In this document: positions 7,542-17,434 of the stretch, in pieces
Position numbering within the stretch: the first letter of the stretch is position 1
How the letters are laid out: every line of letters starts with the position of its first letter
Assembly: GCA_934435195.1 (NCBI GenBank)
Contig: CAKSAJ010000013.1
Span: 1-64,000 of the forward strand
Length of the DNA: 64,000 nucleotides
Direction of reading: 5' to 3'
Source: an uncultured Schaedlerella sp.
Lineage (GTDB): Bacteria > Bacillota > Clostridia > Lachnospirales > Lachnospiraceae
Translations under genes and position numbers: made by a program
Notes under the pieces: generated by a model
Told to the model about the DNA's origin: nothing
Database searches by the model: none
What the model saw: the letters and a program-made list of their open reading frames with translations, nothing else

Positions 7542-8048
7542 CTATTGCGATAACATATTTTTTTCAAAACCACCTATAAATGCAGTAAATACGTTATCTT
7601 TTTTATTTATGTTATAAAATTCCAATCCTCTATTTTCCCTATAAATACTGCGTTTAATCCATTTCTTGCCCAAGAACTTGTTATCGTACCAGTTATCGTT
7701 AAAGCCTAGTATTTTACTATGTTTACAAAGGTTTATAACCTACTTTCTTAATATGTTTATATCAGCTTTTCTAATTGGAACACACAAAATTTCCCTAAAT
7801 TCCTTACTTTTTTCGATACCATCTTTTATATATTTTAAATTCTTTGAATACAAGGCGTTACTGAAATACATTCCATCACAATATTCTTGCATGAGTTCTA
7901 CTTCGTTCTTAATAAATTCAAGCTGTTCTTCTACTGACAATTCATCAAGCATATCCTTGTAAAGAAATAAATCATCTTCAAATAAGAACCTCAAAAATTT
8001 ATTTCGTTCCTTTTCATCGTTCATTATCTTTAAAACATCGTCTCTCAT
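7542..8048 (-). pseudogene. unknown gene interrupted by an in-frame amber codon
   Basis: The ATG at 8048 has GGAGG nine bases upstream and opens a 102-codon frame of acidic, helical protein ('NDEKERNKFLRFLFEDD'). It stops at TAG (7740-7742). The same frame then continues for 65 sense codons with normal protein character ('KWIKRSIYREN', 'DNVFTAFIGGFEK') to a second TAG at 7542-7544. The tail contains no ATG except near its end, so it cannot be an independent gene. Most likely this was a protein of about 168 residues that has acquired a nonsense codon. Translational readthrough or a suppressor is the alternative. I do not recognise the family. Confidence 0.6.
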
Positions 8049-8150
8049 TACAGAACGCCTCCTTCTCAAATCCTTTTTTTGATTATATAATTGTTTATAC
8101 TATTTAGCAATACAATAATTATTTTCAGTAAATTTAAAAAACGTAAAAAA

Positions 8151-8200
8151 ATAGGTGTACCGGGGGTAATTTTACATTTTCTCCGATACACCTATATATT
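8151..8200. terminator. strong bidirectional hairpin
   Basis: ATAGGTGTA (8151-8159) pairs with TACACCTAT (8187-8195); after one mismatch the stem continues CGGGG (8161-8165) with CTCCG (8181-8185). An A-run precedes the hairpin and TATT follows. It separates the interrupted gene from the carboxypeptidase remnant. Confidence 0.6.
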
Positions 8201-8262
8201 CAGTGGGTTGGTATATAAAATACTAAAATCAATATTATATTGTACTTGTAATACTCATTTTA

Positions 8263-9120
8263 ATGTTTTATACAATGCCATATGAGATACTTTCTGCTAT
8301 ATGTCTCCTTTACATATACGCTTCATGTGTGAGCATGGCGGAATATATTTGCGGCAGCGAGGAAGAATTTGTCCGACAAATGAATCAACGCGCAAAAGAA
8401 TTAGGTATGGACCACACCACATTCATTAACTGTAATGGACTGGATGCAGATGGTCATGAAACAAGTGCACGGGACATTGCACTCATGTCAAAAGAACTGA
8501 TTACAAAATATCCTCAGATTCATGATTATTGTACTATCTGGATGGAAAACATCACTCATACAACACGTAAAGGGACATCTGAATTTGGACTCACTAACAC
8601 TAATAAACTAATTCGCCAATATGAATATACCACTGGTCTGAAAACCGGCTCCACCGGATTAGCAAAGTTTTGTGTCTCTGCTACTGCCAAAAAAAATGAT
8701 ATCGAATTAATTGCCGTGATTCTTGGTGCCGACAATTCTAAAACTCGTTTTCAAGATGCTGTCACCTTATTAAATTATGGGTTTGCCTCCTGTCAGATTT
8801 ATAAAGATTATTCGCCTCCTAAACTTGGAAAAATAAAAATAATCGGCGGTGTAAAAGAAACAATTCCTTGCAAATATGAAACTACATTTCACTATCTCGA
8901 TACTAACGGTCAAAATCTATCGGCTATAACAAAACACTTAGAATTAAAAAAAGAACTGCATGCACCTATCCATAAAGGAGATTCTGTTGGAAATTTAATT
9001 TATAAATTAAATGAAAAAGAAATAGGACGAATCCAAATTCTGGCTGCTGCTTCTAGTGATAAGGCCTGCTTCTGGGATTGTCTAAAAAAATTACTTTCTT
9101 TATACTTTCATGTTGCTTAA
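8263..9120 (+). pseudogene. 5'-truncated D-alanyl-D-alanine carboxypeptidase (DacF/PBP5-like)
   Basis: From about residue 24 the frame matches the second half of S11-family D,D-carboxypeptidases: 'MAEYICGSEEEFVRQMN', 'HTTFINCNGL', the KTG catalytic triad element in 'TTGLKTGSTG', then the PBP5-type C-terminal beta domain and an amphipathic anchor at the extreme C-terminus. The N-terminal signal peptide and the SxxK nucleophile motif are absent, and where SxN should be there is an unrelated Tyr-Ile-Tyr. A degraded trace of the missing part may remain at 8278-8330, where LSAICLL resembles the sequence just before SxN. Without Ser and Lys it cannot be an active peptidase. It is the right border of the accessory segment. 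Confidence 0.8.
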
Positions 9121-9190
9121 ATAGTTGATTTTTTTTATTTCTTGCCTTAAAATAAATAATTAGGTATTTATTAACAATCAAGGAGAACTT

Positions 9191-9907
9191 ATGGCAAAAC
9201 GCACATATTATCATATACTTGGCGTCTCCCGAGACGCCAGTTTAGAAGAAATTACAGCTGCTAAAAACGCATTGGCAAAAGTATATCATCCGGATGCCAA
9301 TATGCACTCAGATATCGATACCACTGCACAAATGCAGGAAATTCTCGAAGCTTATCGAATATTATCGAATCCGGAAAAAAGGAAGGCCTATGATTTAGAA
9401 TTAGGTGGTGGAAAGAAACGTGTTTTCCGTACATTTAATATGGAAGAAGAAGCAAAACAGGCAAAGAAAAAACCGGAGGCAGACTCTTTCGTAACTTACT
9501 GGAATGCTGCACAAAGACTAAATGAAATTGTCACAAAAAGTTCTATGCTTATCCAACGAGAGTCCAAACGAAAAAGCATTCCAATTAAAATACTCGAAAA
9601 ATTTGGAAATAAAGAATTTGAGTCACCTGCTTTAAATGCTGAATTAGAGCATTTATCTATCGAAGCCTTAAAATATATTACAACATTAAAAACTGCTAAT
9701 ATTCCTATGCAATACTGGAATTCTGAGACGATGAACTGGCTGTTGATTCAATGGGGACAGGGTGTATATCCAGATCATCAAACACTTCTTGCACAATATG
9801 ATGTTTATTTAGCTCAGAGCAAAACCAGTTCGGAGCGAATGAAATTAAACACCGAAAACAAACAATTTCATCATCACTTAAAAAAGCTGCTAACTTATGC
9901 TCTATAA
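9191..9907 (+). CDS. orphan J-domain protein, 238 aa
   Basis: Residues 1-70 are a full J-domain with the invariant HPD at 33-35, which in this family stimulates the ATPase of a DnaK/Hsp70 partner. The Gly/Phe region, zinc fingers and client-binding domains of true DnaJ are missing; instead there is a basic helical region of about 160 residues that I do not recognise. AAGGAGAA precedes the ATG. dnaK and grpE are not nearby, so this is a specialised co-chaperone rather than the housekeeping DnaJ. It ends inside the shared terminator and converges on the P-type ATPase. Confidence 0.8.
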   Translation: MAKRTYYHILGVSRDASLEEITAAKNALAKVYHPDANMHSDIDTTAQMQEILEAYRILSNPEKRKAYDLELGGGKKRVFRTFNMEEEAKQAKKKPEADSFVTYWNAAQRLNEIVTKSSMLIQRESKRKSIPIKILEKFGNKEFESPALNAELEHLSIEALKYITTLKTANIPMQYWNSETMNWLLIQWGQGVYPDHQTLLAQYDVYLAQSKTSSERMKLNTENKQFHHHLKKLLTYAL

Positions 9908-9919
9908 GTCAGCAGCTTT
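9883..9919. terminator. bidirectional terminator, 16-bp stem
   Basis: AAAGCTGCTAACTTAT (9883-9898) pairs with ATAAGTCAGCAGCTTT (9904-9919) with one mismatch and a 5-base loop. It overlaps the last codons of the J-domain gene and serves the convergent ATPase as well. Confidence 0.85.
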
Positions 9920-9928
9920 CATTTATAA

Positions 9929-12358
9929 TCATTCCGTCGCTTTTCCACGAAGTCGCAAATAATAAAATCTTGTTTTATCTACAAAAATTGTCAAAAATCT
10001 AAATGCCGATTCTGTTGCAATTGAAAATACTACAAACAACATAATGCATTTTACAGACATTCCTGTGATTGCAAACAGTCTATGAAGATATACACTGCAG
10101 AACAATAGTCCTGCGATACAACCCACAAGAATTCCAACACGTAACTTATTCATTGGTGCGCTAATCTTAAACAAAATCATAAATCCGACTATTGCAAGCA
10201 GCATCGTTGCTGCAGTCGAAATATCTTTTGAATCCACACCAAAAGTCTGTCCAAATACCACTAATGCTCCTACCGCCAGAACATCTGTCAATGCTGCCGG
10301 TAATGCTTTCAAGAACACATTTGTAAGGAAGTGTCCTTTTATAATATTCTTATTTGGCTCCAATGCAAGGAAGAAAGCCGGAACACCAATTGTAAACATA
10401 CTGATCAAAGATATCTGTGATGGTTCCAGTGGATATGTGATCATGAATACCACAGAGAACAACGACAATAAAAATGAAAAAATATTCTTCACAAGGAACA
10501 AACTTGCCGAACGCTGAATATTATTTACAACACGACGTCCTTCCAATACAACCTGTGGCATACACGAAAAATCTGACTCCAGTAACACAAGCTGAGATGC
10601 TTGTGCCGCTGCATCACTTCCTGATGCCATCGCAATACTGCAGTCTGCATCCTTTAATGCAAGTACATCATTGACACCATCTCCTGTCATGGCCACTGTT
10701 TTTCCTGCATCTTTCAACATCTGAACAAACTGCCGCTTTTGATTCGGAGTAACTCGTCCAAATACATTATATTTTAATACTGCATCTTTCATTGCTTCTT
10801 CATCTTTGAGTGTAGATGCATCGATATAACGTTCTGCACCTTCTACCCCGGCTTCTTTGGCAACCTCAGACACTGTACGTGGATTATCCCCGGAAATAAC
10901 TTTCACTTCAACACCTTGCTCTGCAAAATATGAAAAGGTTTCTTTTGCAGCTTTACGGATTGGATTTGCCAGCATCAAGTATCCCAATGGGCAAATTGGT
11001 TTTGCCAATTCATTTCCATCAATTTCTCCATCATATGTTCCAAATACCAGAACTCGCAGCCCCTTAGCAGCATAACTTTCAATCTCTTCCGCATATGTTT
11101 CATACGCTTCTTTCAAAACAAACTCTGGTGCACCTAATACATACGCTTCGTCTTCAAATGTAACACTACTATACTTTGTTGCCGATGAAAATCCTGTTTT
11201 TGAAATCGGTTTACGTCCAGAAGCATGTGGAAAACTTCTTTTAATTGCTTCCATCGTAATGTTATCTCTATCCATTGCCGCAGCAAAATCCCCAATCAGC
11301 TGACTAAGCGGTGCCATGGTCTCTTTATCATATTCATCCGTCGGCTTAAACTCACGGACTTCCATAGTATTATCTGTGATCGTTCCTGTTTTATCTACAC
11401 AAAGCACATTTACACGGGCAAGTGTTTCGATACACTTCATATCATGAAGCAGAACCTTCTTTGTAGCAAGACGCATAGCACTAACTGCTAATGCCACACT
11501 TGCAAGCAAATACAATCCTTCTGGGATCATTCCAATTACTGCTGCGACCATAGATGTTACGCTGGAGCGAAAACCTTCCCCTTGGAAGAAGAAAGCCTGT
11601 ACAAATAAAAGGATTCCAATTGGAATAATTGCAATTCCGGCAACCAGTACTAATTTATCCAGTGCACGTATCATCTCTGATTGTTCGCTGTCCTGCATCT
11701 CTTTTGCCTGCAAAGTCAATTTTGAAATATAAGAATCCTCTCCCACTTTATCCAGACGCGCCCGACATTCTCCCGATACAATAAAACTTCCCGACATCAA
11801 TGTGTCTCCCGGCTGTTTTGTGATCTCGTCCGATTCTCCTGTCAAAAGAGATTCATTAACCTGCACAGTGCCTGAACATACTTCCGCATCTGCACAAATC
11901 TGATTTCCTGCTTTAAAAACTACAATATCATCCAGAACTAATTTTTCTGCATCTACCAGACTTTGTTTCCCATCTCTTATAACCATTGCATGCGGAGCAT
12001 TAAGCATCGTCAAATTATCCAGCACCTTTTTTGCTCGAATCTCCTGTATAATTCCTATTAATGTGTTAGCAATAATAACCGGTAAAAATGTCAGATTTCG
12101 AAATGAACCGACAAGACACAGCAATATTGCCAAAATCAAGAAAATCAAGTTGAAATACGTAAATACATTCTCGTGAATAATATCACGAGTTGTCTTTGAT
12201 GGCGGATCTACTGCCCTGTTTGTCCAGCCATGCAATCTGTGTTCCTGCACTTGTTGTGAAGTCAGTCCTTGCTCTGGATTTGGTGTATATCTCGTTGTTG
12301 GAATACGTTTTACTTCTTGTTTTTTTTCTGTCTTTTTCTCTAAGTTATTTTTTTTCAA
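9929..12358 (-). CDS. CtpE-like cation-transporting P-type ATPase, 809 aa
   Basis: This is a complete P-type ATPase: actuator TGES motif, phosphorylation DKTGT at about residue 319, nucleotide-binding region, and hinge GDGVND at about 556, with hydrophobic segments before, between and after. The membrane motif in helix 4 is PEGL rather than the PEAL of Ca2+ pumps or the CPx of heavy-metal pumps, which fits the CtpE branch. CtpE of mycobacteria takes part in Ca2+ uptake, but the ion cannot be read from sequence here. The first 40 residues are Lys/Glu-rich and cytoplasmic. It is a single gene convergent with the J-domain gene and divergent from murT. Confidence 0.85.
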   Translation of the reverse strand: MKKNNLEKKTEKKQEVKRIPTTRYTPNPEQGLTSQQVQEHRLHGWTNRAVDPPSKTTRDIIHENVFTYFNLIFLILAILLCLVGSFRNLTFLPVIIANTLIGIIQEIRAKKVLDNLTMLNAPHAMVIRDGKQSLVDAEKLVLDDIVVFKAGNQICADAEVCSGTVQVNESLLTGESDEITKQPGDTLMSGSFIVSGECRARLDKVGEDSYISKLTLQAKEMQDSEQSEMIRALDKLVLVAGIAIIPIGILLFVQAFFFQGEGFRSSVTSMVAAVIGMIPEGLYLLASVALAVSAMRLATKKVLLHDMKCIETLARVNVLCVDKTGTITDNTMEVREFKPTDEYDKETMAPLSQLIGDFAAAMDRDNITMEAIKRSFPHASGRKPISKTGFSSATKYSSVTFEDEAYVLGAPEFVLKEAYETYAEEIESYAAKGLRVLVFGTYDGEIDGNELAKPICPLGYLMLANPIRKAAKETFSYFAEQGVEVKVISGDNPRTVSEVAKEAGVEGAERYIDASTLKDEEAMKDAVLKYNVFGRVTPNQKRQFVQMLKDAGKTVAMTGDGVNDVLALKDADCSIAMASGSDAAAQASQLVLLESDFSCMPQVVLEGRRVVNNIQRSASLFLVKNIFSFLLSLFSVVFMITYPLEPSQISLISMFTIGVPAFFLALEPNKNIIKGHFLTNVFLKALPAALTDVLAVGALVVFGQTFGVDSKDISTAATMLLAIVGFMILFKISAPMNKLRVGILVGCIAGLLFCSVYLHRLFAITGMSVKCIMLFVVFSIATESAFRFLTIFVDKTRFYYLRLRGKATE

Positions 12359-12458
12359 TATTAACCAACCTCGTTTTCCTTTTTATAGCATTCATTTTAT
12401 CATAGCCACAAAAAAATTCCAGTATCTTTATAAAATATTCAGAAATTCCTCGAATTCC

Positions 12459-12487
12459 TTGTTTTATTATGGCTCTTCACTTATAAT
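12459..12487 (+). promoter_or_regulatory. promoter of murT-gatD
   Basis: TTGTTT (12459-12464) and perfect TATAAT (12482-12487) are separated by 17 bases, about 75 bases before murT. Confidence 0.75.
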
Positions 12488-12563
12488 AGTACAAGTATCG
12501 GCAGAATTTCATATTTTAGTTCTTGCTGACTATAAAACATAAAAAATGAAAGAGTGAATCACT

Positions 12564-13925
12564 ATGAAATTAAGAAGCAGATTAGCAATTCGCTGTGCGA
12601 AACTAACCAGTATTTTGATTAAAAAAATGAATCGCGGAAGCGGAGTTACTCTTCCGGGATATGTTGCGCGGATCATTGACCCTAACATTTTAAACACGAT
12701 GTCAAAACAAGTCCGTGAAAAGACCATTGTAACAATGGGAACAAACGGAAAAACTACAACAAACAGTATTTTATATCACGCATTAAAGGCGGAAGGGAAG
12801 AAGGTTATCATTAACCGAACAGGTGCCAATATGATGAACGGTATCATTTCTGCATTTGTTCTTTCTACTGATAAGCACGGACATTTAGATGCAGACTACG
12901 CTTGCATCGAGGTAGATGAAATCGCATCTGTCAATGTTCTTCCCCAGCTCAAACCTAACTGTGCTTTATTAACCAATATTTCACGTGACCAATTGGATCG
13001 TTTTGGTGAGGTTGATATCACTTATAATAAGTTGAAAACAGCCGTTACAAGTGTTCCTGATACAACATTGATCATTAACTGTGACGATATTTTATCCTAC
13101 TCTCTTGCAAAGGACTGCGGTAATTCTTACGTCACATATGGAATCAGTGAACAGATTTTTGATGATATTTCCCGTTCTGAGATTCGTGAAAGTATTTTCT
13201 GTCGTTCCTGTGGAACAAAACTGGAATATGAATTTTTCCATTATGGACAGCTTGGCATCTATCATTGTCCAAATTGTGGATTTAAACGTCCAGACCCGGA
13301 TTATACAACAACGAATGTTGTATTAAAGGATGAATTATATTCCTTTGATATGGATGGTATGCATATTCAATCTACAGCGCGTACTCCATACAATATTTAC
13401 AACACATTATCCGCTTACGTGGCATTACGTGCATTACATGCACCACAACAACATTTCCAGAGTATGATAGAATCTTTCGATTATGGTAATAATCGTGAAG
13501 ATATTTTCAATATCAACGGTGCACGTGTACAGCTTCATTTATCTAAGAATCCAATTGGATTCCAACAAAAGGTTTCACTTGTGCTCAAAGATCCAAAACC
13601 AAAAGATATCATTATTCAGATCAATGATACCTACCAGGATGGTGAAGATGTCTCCTGGCTTTGGGATGTAGATTTCCAGTATCTCGCAGATGCCAATGTA
13701 TCTACCATCCTCACAAACGGAACTCGCCGACACGATATGGGACTGCGTTTAAAATATGAGGATATTCCTTGTGGTTCTACTACAGATTTAAAACGGTCTA
13801 TTGAAGATTTAACTAAGAACGGCACAAAAAATCTTTATATTATTGTCAACTACTCTGGTCTGTATCGCACAAACCACTTATTAAATGAGATGCAAAAAGA
13901 AACGGAAGGAGAACTGAAATCATGA
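12564..13925 (+). CDS. murT: lipid II isoglutaminyl synthase subunit MurT
   Basis: MurT is the Mur-ligase half of the MurT/GatD enzyme that amidates D-glutamate in lipid II to D-isoglutamine. The ATP-binding loop GTNGKTTT lies at 59-66, followed by the Mur ligase central domain. An inserted four-cysteine zinc ribbon (CRSC and CPNC, about 213-236) is diagnostic of MurT and absent from MurC-F. The C-terminal Mur ligase domain completes a normal-length 453-residue protein. The stop overlaps the gatD start by four bases (ATGA), which implies translational coupling and a fixed subunit ratio. Confidence 0.95.
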   Translation: MKLRSRLAIRCAKLTSILIKKMNRGSGVTLPGYVARIIDPNILNTMSKQVREKTIVTMGTNGKTTTNSILYHALKAEGKKVIINRTGANMMNGIISAFVLSTDKHGHLDADYACIEVDEIASVNVLPQLKPNCALLTNISRDQLDRFGEVDITYNKLKTAVTSVPDTTLIINCDDILSYSLAKDCGNSYVTYGISEQIFDDISRSEIRESIFCRSCGTKLEYEFFHYGQLGIYHCPNCGFKRPDPDYTTTNVVLKDELYSFDMDGMHIQSTARTPYNIYNTLSAYVALRALHAPQQHFQSMIESFDYGNNREDIFNINGARVQLHLSKNPIGFQQKVSLVLKDPKPKDIIIQINDTYQDGEDVSWLWDVDFQYLADANVSTILTNGTRRHDMGLRLKYEDIPCGSTTDLKRSIEDLTKNGTKNLYIIVNYSGLYRTNHLLNEMQKETEGELKS

Positions 13926-14680
13926 AATTAACAATCGGACATCTTTATCCTGATTTATTGAATCTTTATGGTGACCGCGGCAATATTCAATGTTTTCGTA
14001 AACGTTTAGAATGGCGTGGAATTGAAGCAGAAGTCATTCCTTTTCTTTCCGGCGACAAAATTGATTTTTCCAAACTTGATATTGTACTATTAGGTGGGGG
14101 ATCTGACAGAGAGCAGGAACTTGTATGCGGATATTTAAAAGAGATCAAAGCTGATTTTAAAAATTATGTTGAGCAAGGTGGCGTTGTTCTTGCTGTATGC
14201 GGCGGTTATCAATTATTAGGTAAATATTATAAAACTGACAAAAAAATGATCAAGGGGCTTGGTATTCTCAATATCACAACGGAATGGGAACCTGAACGTC
14301 TGATTCGAAACATCATTTTGCAAAGCCCTCTCTTCTCTGATCCTGTTGTCGGCTTTGAAAATCATGGAGGACGCACCTATATCAATGACCATACACCATT
14401 TGGAAAGGTATTCTTCGGACTTGGCAACACCGGAAAATCAGGTTATGAAGGTGTGGTGTATAAGAACGTTATTGCAACATATCTTCATGGTCCACTCCTT
14501 CCAAAGAATCCTCAGGTATGTGATTACTTGTTGGAACGGGCATTACAGCGCAAATATGGAGAAAATGTAACGTTATCTCCGCTTCCTGATGAATTGGAAC
14601 ATAAAGCAAATAGTTATATTTTTGATCGTTATAATGACAAGAAATATGTACTTCAAGAAACAATCAAACGTTATACCTAA
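13922..14680 (+). CDS. gatD: lipid II isoglutaminyl synthase glutamine amidotransferase GatD
   Basis: GatD supplies ammonia from glutamine to MurT. It is a class I (triad) glutamine amidotransferase: nucleophile Cys93 in 'AVCGGYQLLG' and catalytic His189 in 'YLHGPLLPKN'. Its 252 residues match the family. The gene overlaps murT and is followed by a strong terminator, so murT-gatD is a two-gene operon. Confidence 0.95.
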   Translation: MKLTIGHLYPDLLNLYGDRGNIQCFRKRLEWRGIEAEVIPFLSGDKIDFSKLDIVLLGGGSDREQELVCGYLKEIKADFKNYVEQGGVVLAVCGGYQLLGKYYKTDKKMIKGLGILNITTEWEPERLIRNIILQSPLFSDPVVGFENHGGRTYINDHTPFGKVFFGLGNTGKSGYEGVVYKNVIATYLHGPLLPKNPQVCDYLLERALQRKYGENVTLSPLPDELEHKANSYIFDRYNDKKYVLQETIKRYT

Positions 14681-14695
14681 ACAATTTTCATTGAT

Positions 14696-14731
14696 AAAAA
14701 ATGAGCAATCATCAACGATTGCTCATTTTTT
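14696..14731. terminator. bidirectional terminator after gatD and the P2 ATPase
   Basis: ATGAGCAATC (14701-14710) pairs perfectly with GATTGCTCAT (14717-14726), 6-base loop, A-run before and T-run after. Confidence 0.9.
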
Positions 14732-14734
14732 GCA

Positions 14735-17359
14735 TTATTCTTTTCTGGTTTTATAATATCTTTGAATCGCTTTTATCAGCTGAATCACCGGCAGATTTAA
14801 AAGTGCAAGGAAATATACTATCAAAAGCTGTGTTATTGTCAATGTCTGAACCTTGAATAATCCTTGTAAGCCCGGAATCATAATTACTAATGTTACCAAA
14901 ATCGTTCCTAATGCAAATGCACCCAGCAGATATTTATTATTAAAGAATCTTCTTGTAAATATTACTGGTTTATCTGACTTACAGTTAAATCCATGTACCA
15001 ATCTTCCCAAACACAGCGTTGCAAATGCCATTGTACTTGCAAGCGTTGCATTTCCACTGCGATATCCTATCAGAAATGCTATCATAGAAATTGCACCGAT
15101 CACGAAACCATCAACCCCTATTCGTGCTAAAAAAGATTTCGTTAAAATTGATTCCTGTATCGGCCTAGGTTTATCCAGCATAACCTCTTTCGTATGTGGT
15201 TCCAATCCCAGTGCAATTGCCGGAAGGCTGTCTGTCAACAGATTAATAAATAACAAATGAACCGGAGCAAACGGAACCGGTAAGTTCATAACCGATGCAT
15301 ATAGTACCGCTAAAATCGCTCCAAAATTACCTGATAAAAGGAATAAAATTGCCAGTTTTATATTTCGGTATAAATTTCTTCCATTTTCTACCGATTTCAC
15401 AATTGTTGCAAAATTATCATCTGTCAGAACAACCGCTGAAGCATCTTTTGCAACCTCGCTTCCCGTAATTCCCATTGCGACACCTATATCTGCCTGCTTC
15501 AATGCAGGAGCATCATTCACGCCATCTCCTGTCATTGCTACGACATTTCCTTTTTCTTGCCATGCACGGACAATTCGGATCTTATGTTCCGGCGATACCC
15601 TTGCATATACAGATATATGCTCAACAAAATCCTGTAATTCTTCATCTGACATGCATTCAATCTGAGCACCTTCACATGCTTCTGATTCATCCTGCAGAAT
15701 GCCTATTCTCTTCGCAATTGCCGCTGCTGTTACTTTATGATCTCCTGTTATCATAATCGGACGTATTCCGGCTTTTTTACATTCTGCTACCGCCGCCATT
15801 GATTCTTCTCTCGGAGGGTCCATCATTGCTATCATACCTAAGAAAATCAAATTATTTTCATCATCATATGATAATTCCCACTCATCTACAACTTTCTTAT
15901 ATGCAAATCCTAATACGCGCAATCCTTCTCTTGAAAATTTCTGATTGTCCTCTTCAATTTTTTCTTTATCCTCTTTTGTGATCGGACGGATTGTTCCATT
16001 CTCCATTATTTGTGTTGCTCTGGATAATAATACATCCGTTGCTCCTTTCACAACCATAACAGGAACGCCTTCTATCGTATGTTTTGTCGACATCATTTTC
16101 CGGTCACTATCAAATGGAATCTCACTTTCTCTTGGATATCTTGCTCGTATTTCTTCAACATTAACATCCAATTTTCCACCGACATTCAAAAGTGCTGTCT
16201 CTGTAGGATCTCCAATTTCAACACCATCAATATTAGATGCATCATTACACAAAACACTAAATGTAAATAACTTTCTTTGAATTTCAGAATCCATATCAAT
16301 ATCTTCTGACGCAATTCTTGTTTTATTTACATAATAATCTTCTACAGTCATCTTATTTTGTGTCAGTGTTCCTGTTTTATCAGAGCAGATAACTGATACA
16401 CTGCCAAGTCCTTCAACAGCTTGTAATTTTCGGATAATCGCATTTTCTTTTGCCATTTTCTGTGTTCCGAATGACAACACTATTGTCACTATCGAACTAA
16501 GTGCCTCTGGAATTGCTGCTACTGCCAGCGCAACCGCAAACATGAATGCATCTCCTACACTTCCTCCTTGCAAAACATTTACTCCAAAGAGAACACCACA
16601 GAATATTAATATCAAAATTGACAGCTTCTGGCCAAACTGATCCAGATTTACTTGTAACGGAGTTTTCTTGTCTGCTGCATTTTGTATCATGCCTGCAATT
16701 TTACCGACTTCCGTATTCATACCAATTCCTGTTACAATATAGGTAGCTCTTCCATAGGTAACAAAACTACCTGAATACAACATATTAGTCCTATCGCCAA
16801 GTGCAATTTCTGACTCACCTTTTATACATATTGTTGTTTTTTCAACTCCTACACTTTCTCCCGTCAATGCACTCTCATCAACCTTGAGCGTCGCTGCCTC
16901 CAAAATTCTTCCGTCTGCCGGAATAAAATCTCCTGCATCTAAATGAACAATATCTCCCACTGTAATTTCTGTAGATGGGAGCAATACAATATTTCCATTT
17001 CTAAGCACTTTTGCCTCTGGACCTGACAGTTTTTTCAGGCTCTCCAATGACTGTTCAGCTTTTCGTGTCTGAACAGTTCCAAGCACTGCATTCATCGTAA
17101 TTACAACCAATATTACAAGCGTACTTTCCCAATCTCCAAGCACACCGGATACGATTGCAGAAATGATTAGTATAATGACCAAAAAGTCTTTGAACTGTTC
17201 CAAAAACAACTGTAGTACAGATTTCTTTCCTACTGTCTCAATTTCATTCCGGCCATATTTTGCAATATGTTCTTTCACCTGCGATTCTGTCAATGGTTCC
17301 AGTGTTCCATTCACACTCTGACAGACTTCCTCACCAGTCATATGATAGTATTCTTTCAT
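14735..17359 (-). CDS. P2-type cation ATPase (Ca2+/Mn2+ export), riboswitch-controlled
   Basis: This is a full-length P2-ATPase: cytoplasmic N-terminal domain, TGES actuator motif, helix-4 PEAL motif typical of Ca2+/Mn2+ pumps, phosphorylation DKTGT at about residue 326, and GDGVNDAPALKQAD hinge at about 614. Four C-terminal membrane helices with 'LLFINLLTDSLPAIALG' complete the transport domain. Family members are usually called Ca2+ ATPases, but a yybP-ykoY riboswitch directly upstream argues for Mn2+ export, as known for YoaB of Lactococcus and MgtA of pneumococcus. AAGGAGAGAA precedes the ATG. It is a single gene. Confidence 0.92.
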   Translation of the reverse strand: MKEYYHMTGEEVCQSVNGTLEPLTESQVKEHIAKYGRNEIETVGKKSVLQLFLEQFKDFLVIILIISAIVSGVLGDWESTLVILVVITMNAVLGTVQTRKAEQSLESLKKLSGPEAKVLRNGNIVLLPSTEITVGDIVHLDAGDFIPADGRILEAATLKVDESALTGESVGVEKTTICIKGESEIALGDRTNMLYSGSFVTYGRATYIVTGIGMNTEVGKIAGMIQNAADKKTPLQVNLDQFGQKLSILILIFCGVLFGVNVLQGGSVGDAFMFAVALAVAAIPEALSSIVTIVLSFGTQKMAKENAIIRKLQAVEGLGSVSVICSDKTGTLTQNKMTVEDYYVNKTRIASEDIDMDSEIQRKLFTFSVLCNDASNIDGVEIGDPTETALLNVGGKLDVNVEEIRARYPRESEIPFDSDRKMMSTKHTIEGVPVMVVKGATDVLLSRATQIMENGTIRPITKEDKEKIEEDNQKFSREGLRVLGFAYKKVVDEWELSYDDENNLIFLGMIAMMDPPREESMAAVAECKKAGIRPIMITGDHKVTAAAIAKRIGILQDESEACEGAQIECMSDEELQDFVEHISVYARVSPEHKIRIVRAWQEKGNVVAMTGDGVNDAPALKQADIGVAMGITGSEVAKDASAVVLTDDNFATIVKSVENGRNLYRNIKLAILFLLSGNFGAILAVLYASVMNLPVPFAPVHLLFINLLTDSLPAIALGLEPHTKEVMLDKPRPIQESILTKSFLARIGVDGFVIGAISMIAFLIGYRSGNATLASTMAFATLCLGRLVHGFNCKSDKPVIFTRRFFNNKYLLGAFALGTILVTLVIMIPGLQGLFKVQTLTITQLLIVYFLALLNLPVIQLIKAIQRYYKTRKE

Positions 17360-17402
17360 ACCAGTTCTCTCCTTCTTTCAAATTGTTTAAAGAGAATAAT
17401 TT

Positions 17403-17434
17403 TATATATTAGGAAAAAACTTTTTCTAATATAT
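17403..17434 (-). promoter_or_regulatory. AT-rich hairpin in the ATPase leader
   Basis: ATATATTAG (17403-17411) and CTAATATAT (17426-17434) form a perfect 9-bp stem, with an A/T-rich loop, between the riboswitch terminator and the gene. It could shield or space the ribosome site, but is weak in energy. Confidence 0.45.

Noticed and set aside
1..9120. Integrative element with integrase, att sites or transposase
   Set aside because: The left segment looks accessory, but no recombinase, transposase or flanking direct repeat is visible in the window.
14735..17359. Mg2+ transporter MgtA
   Set aside because: Helix-4 PEAL and overall layout fit Ca2+/Mn2+ P2A pumps, and the leader is a yybP-ykoY and not an M-box riboswitch.
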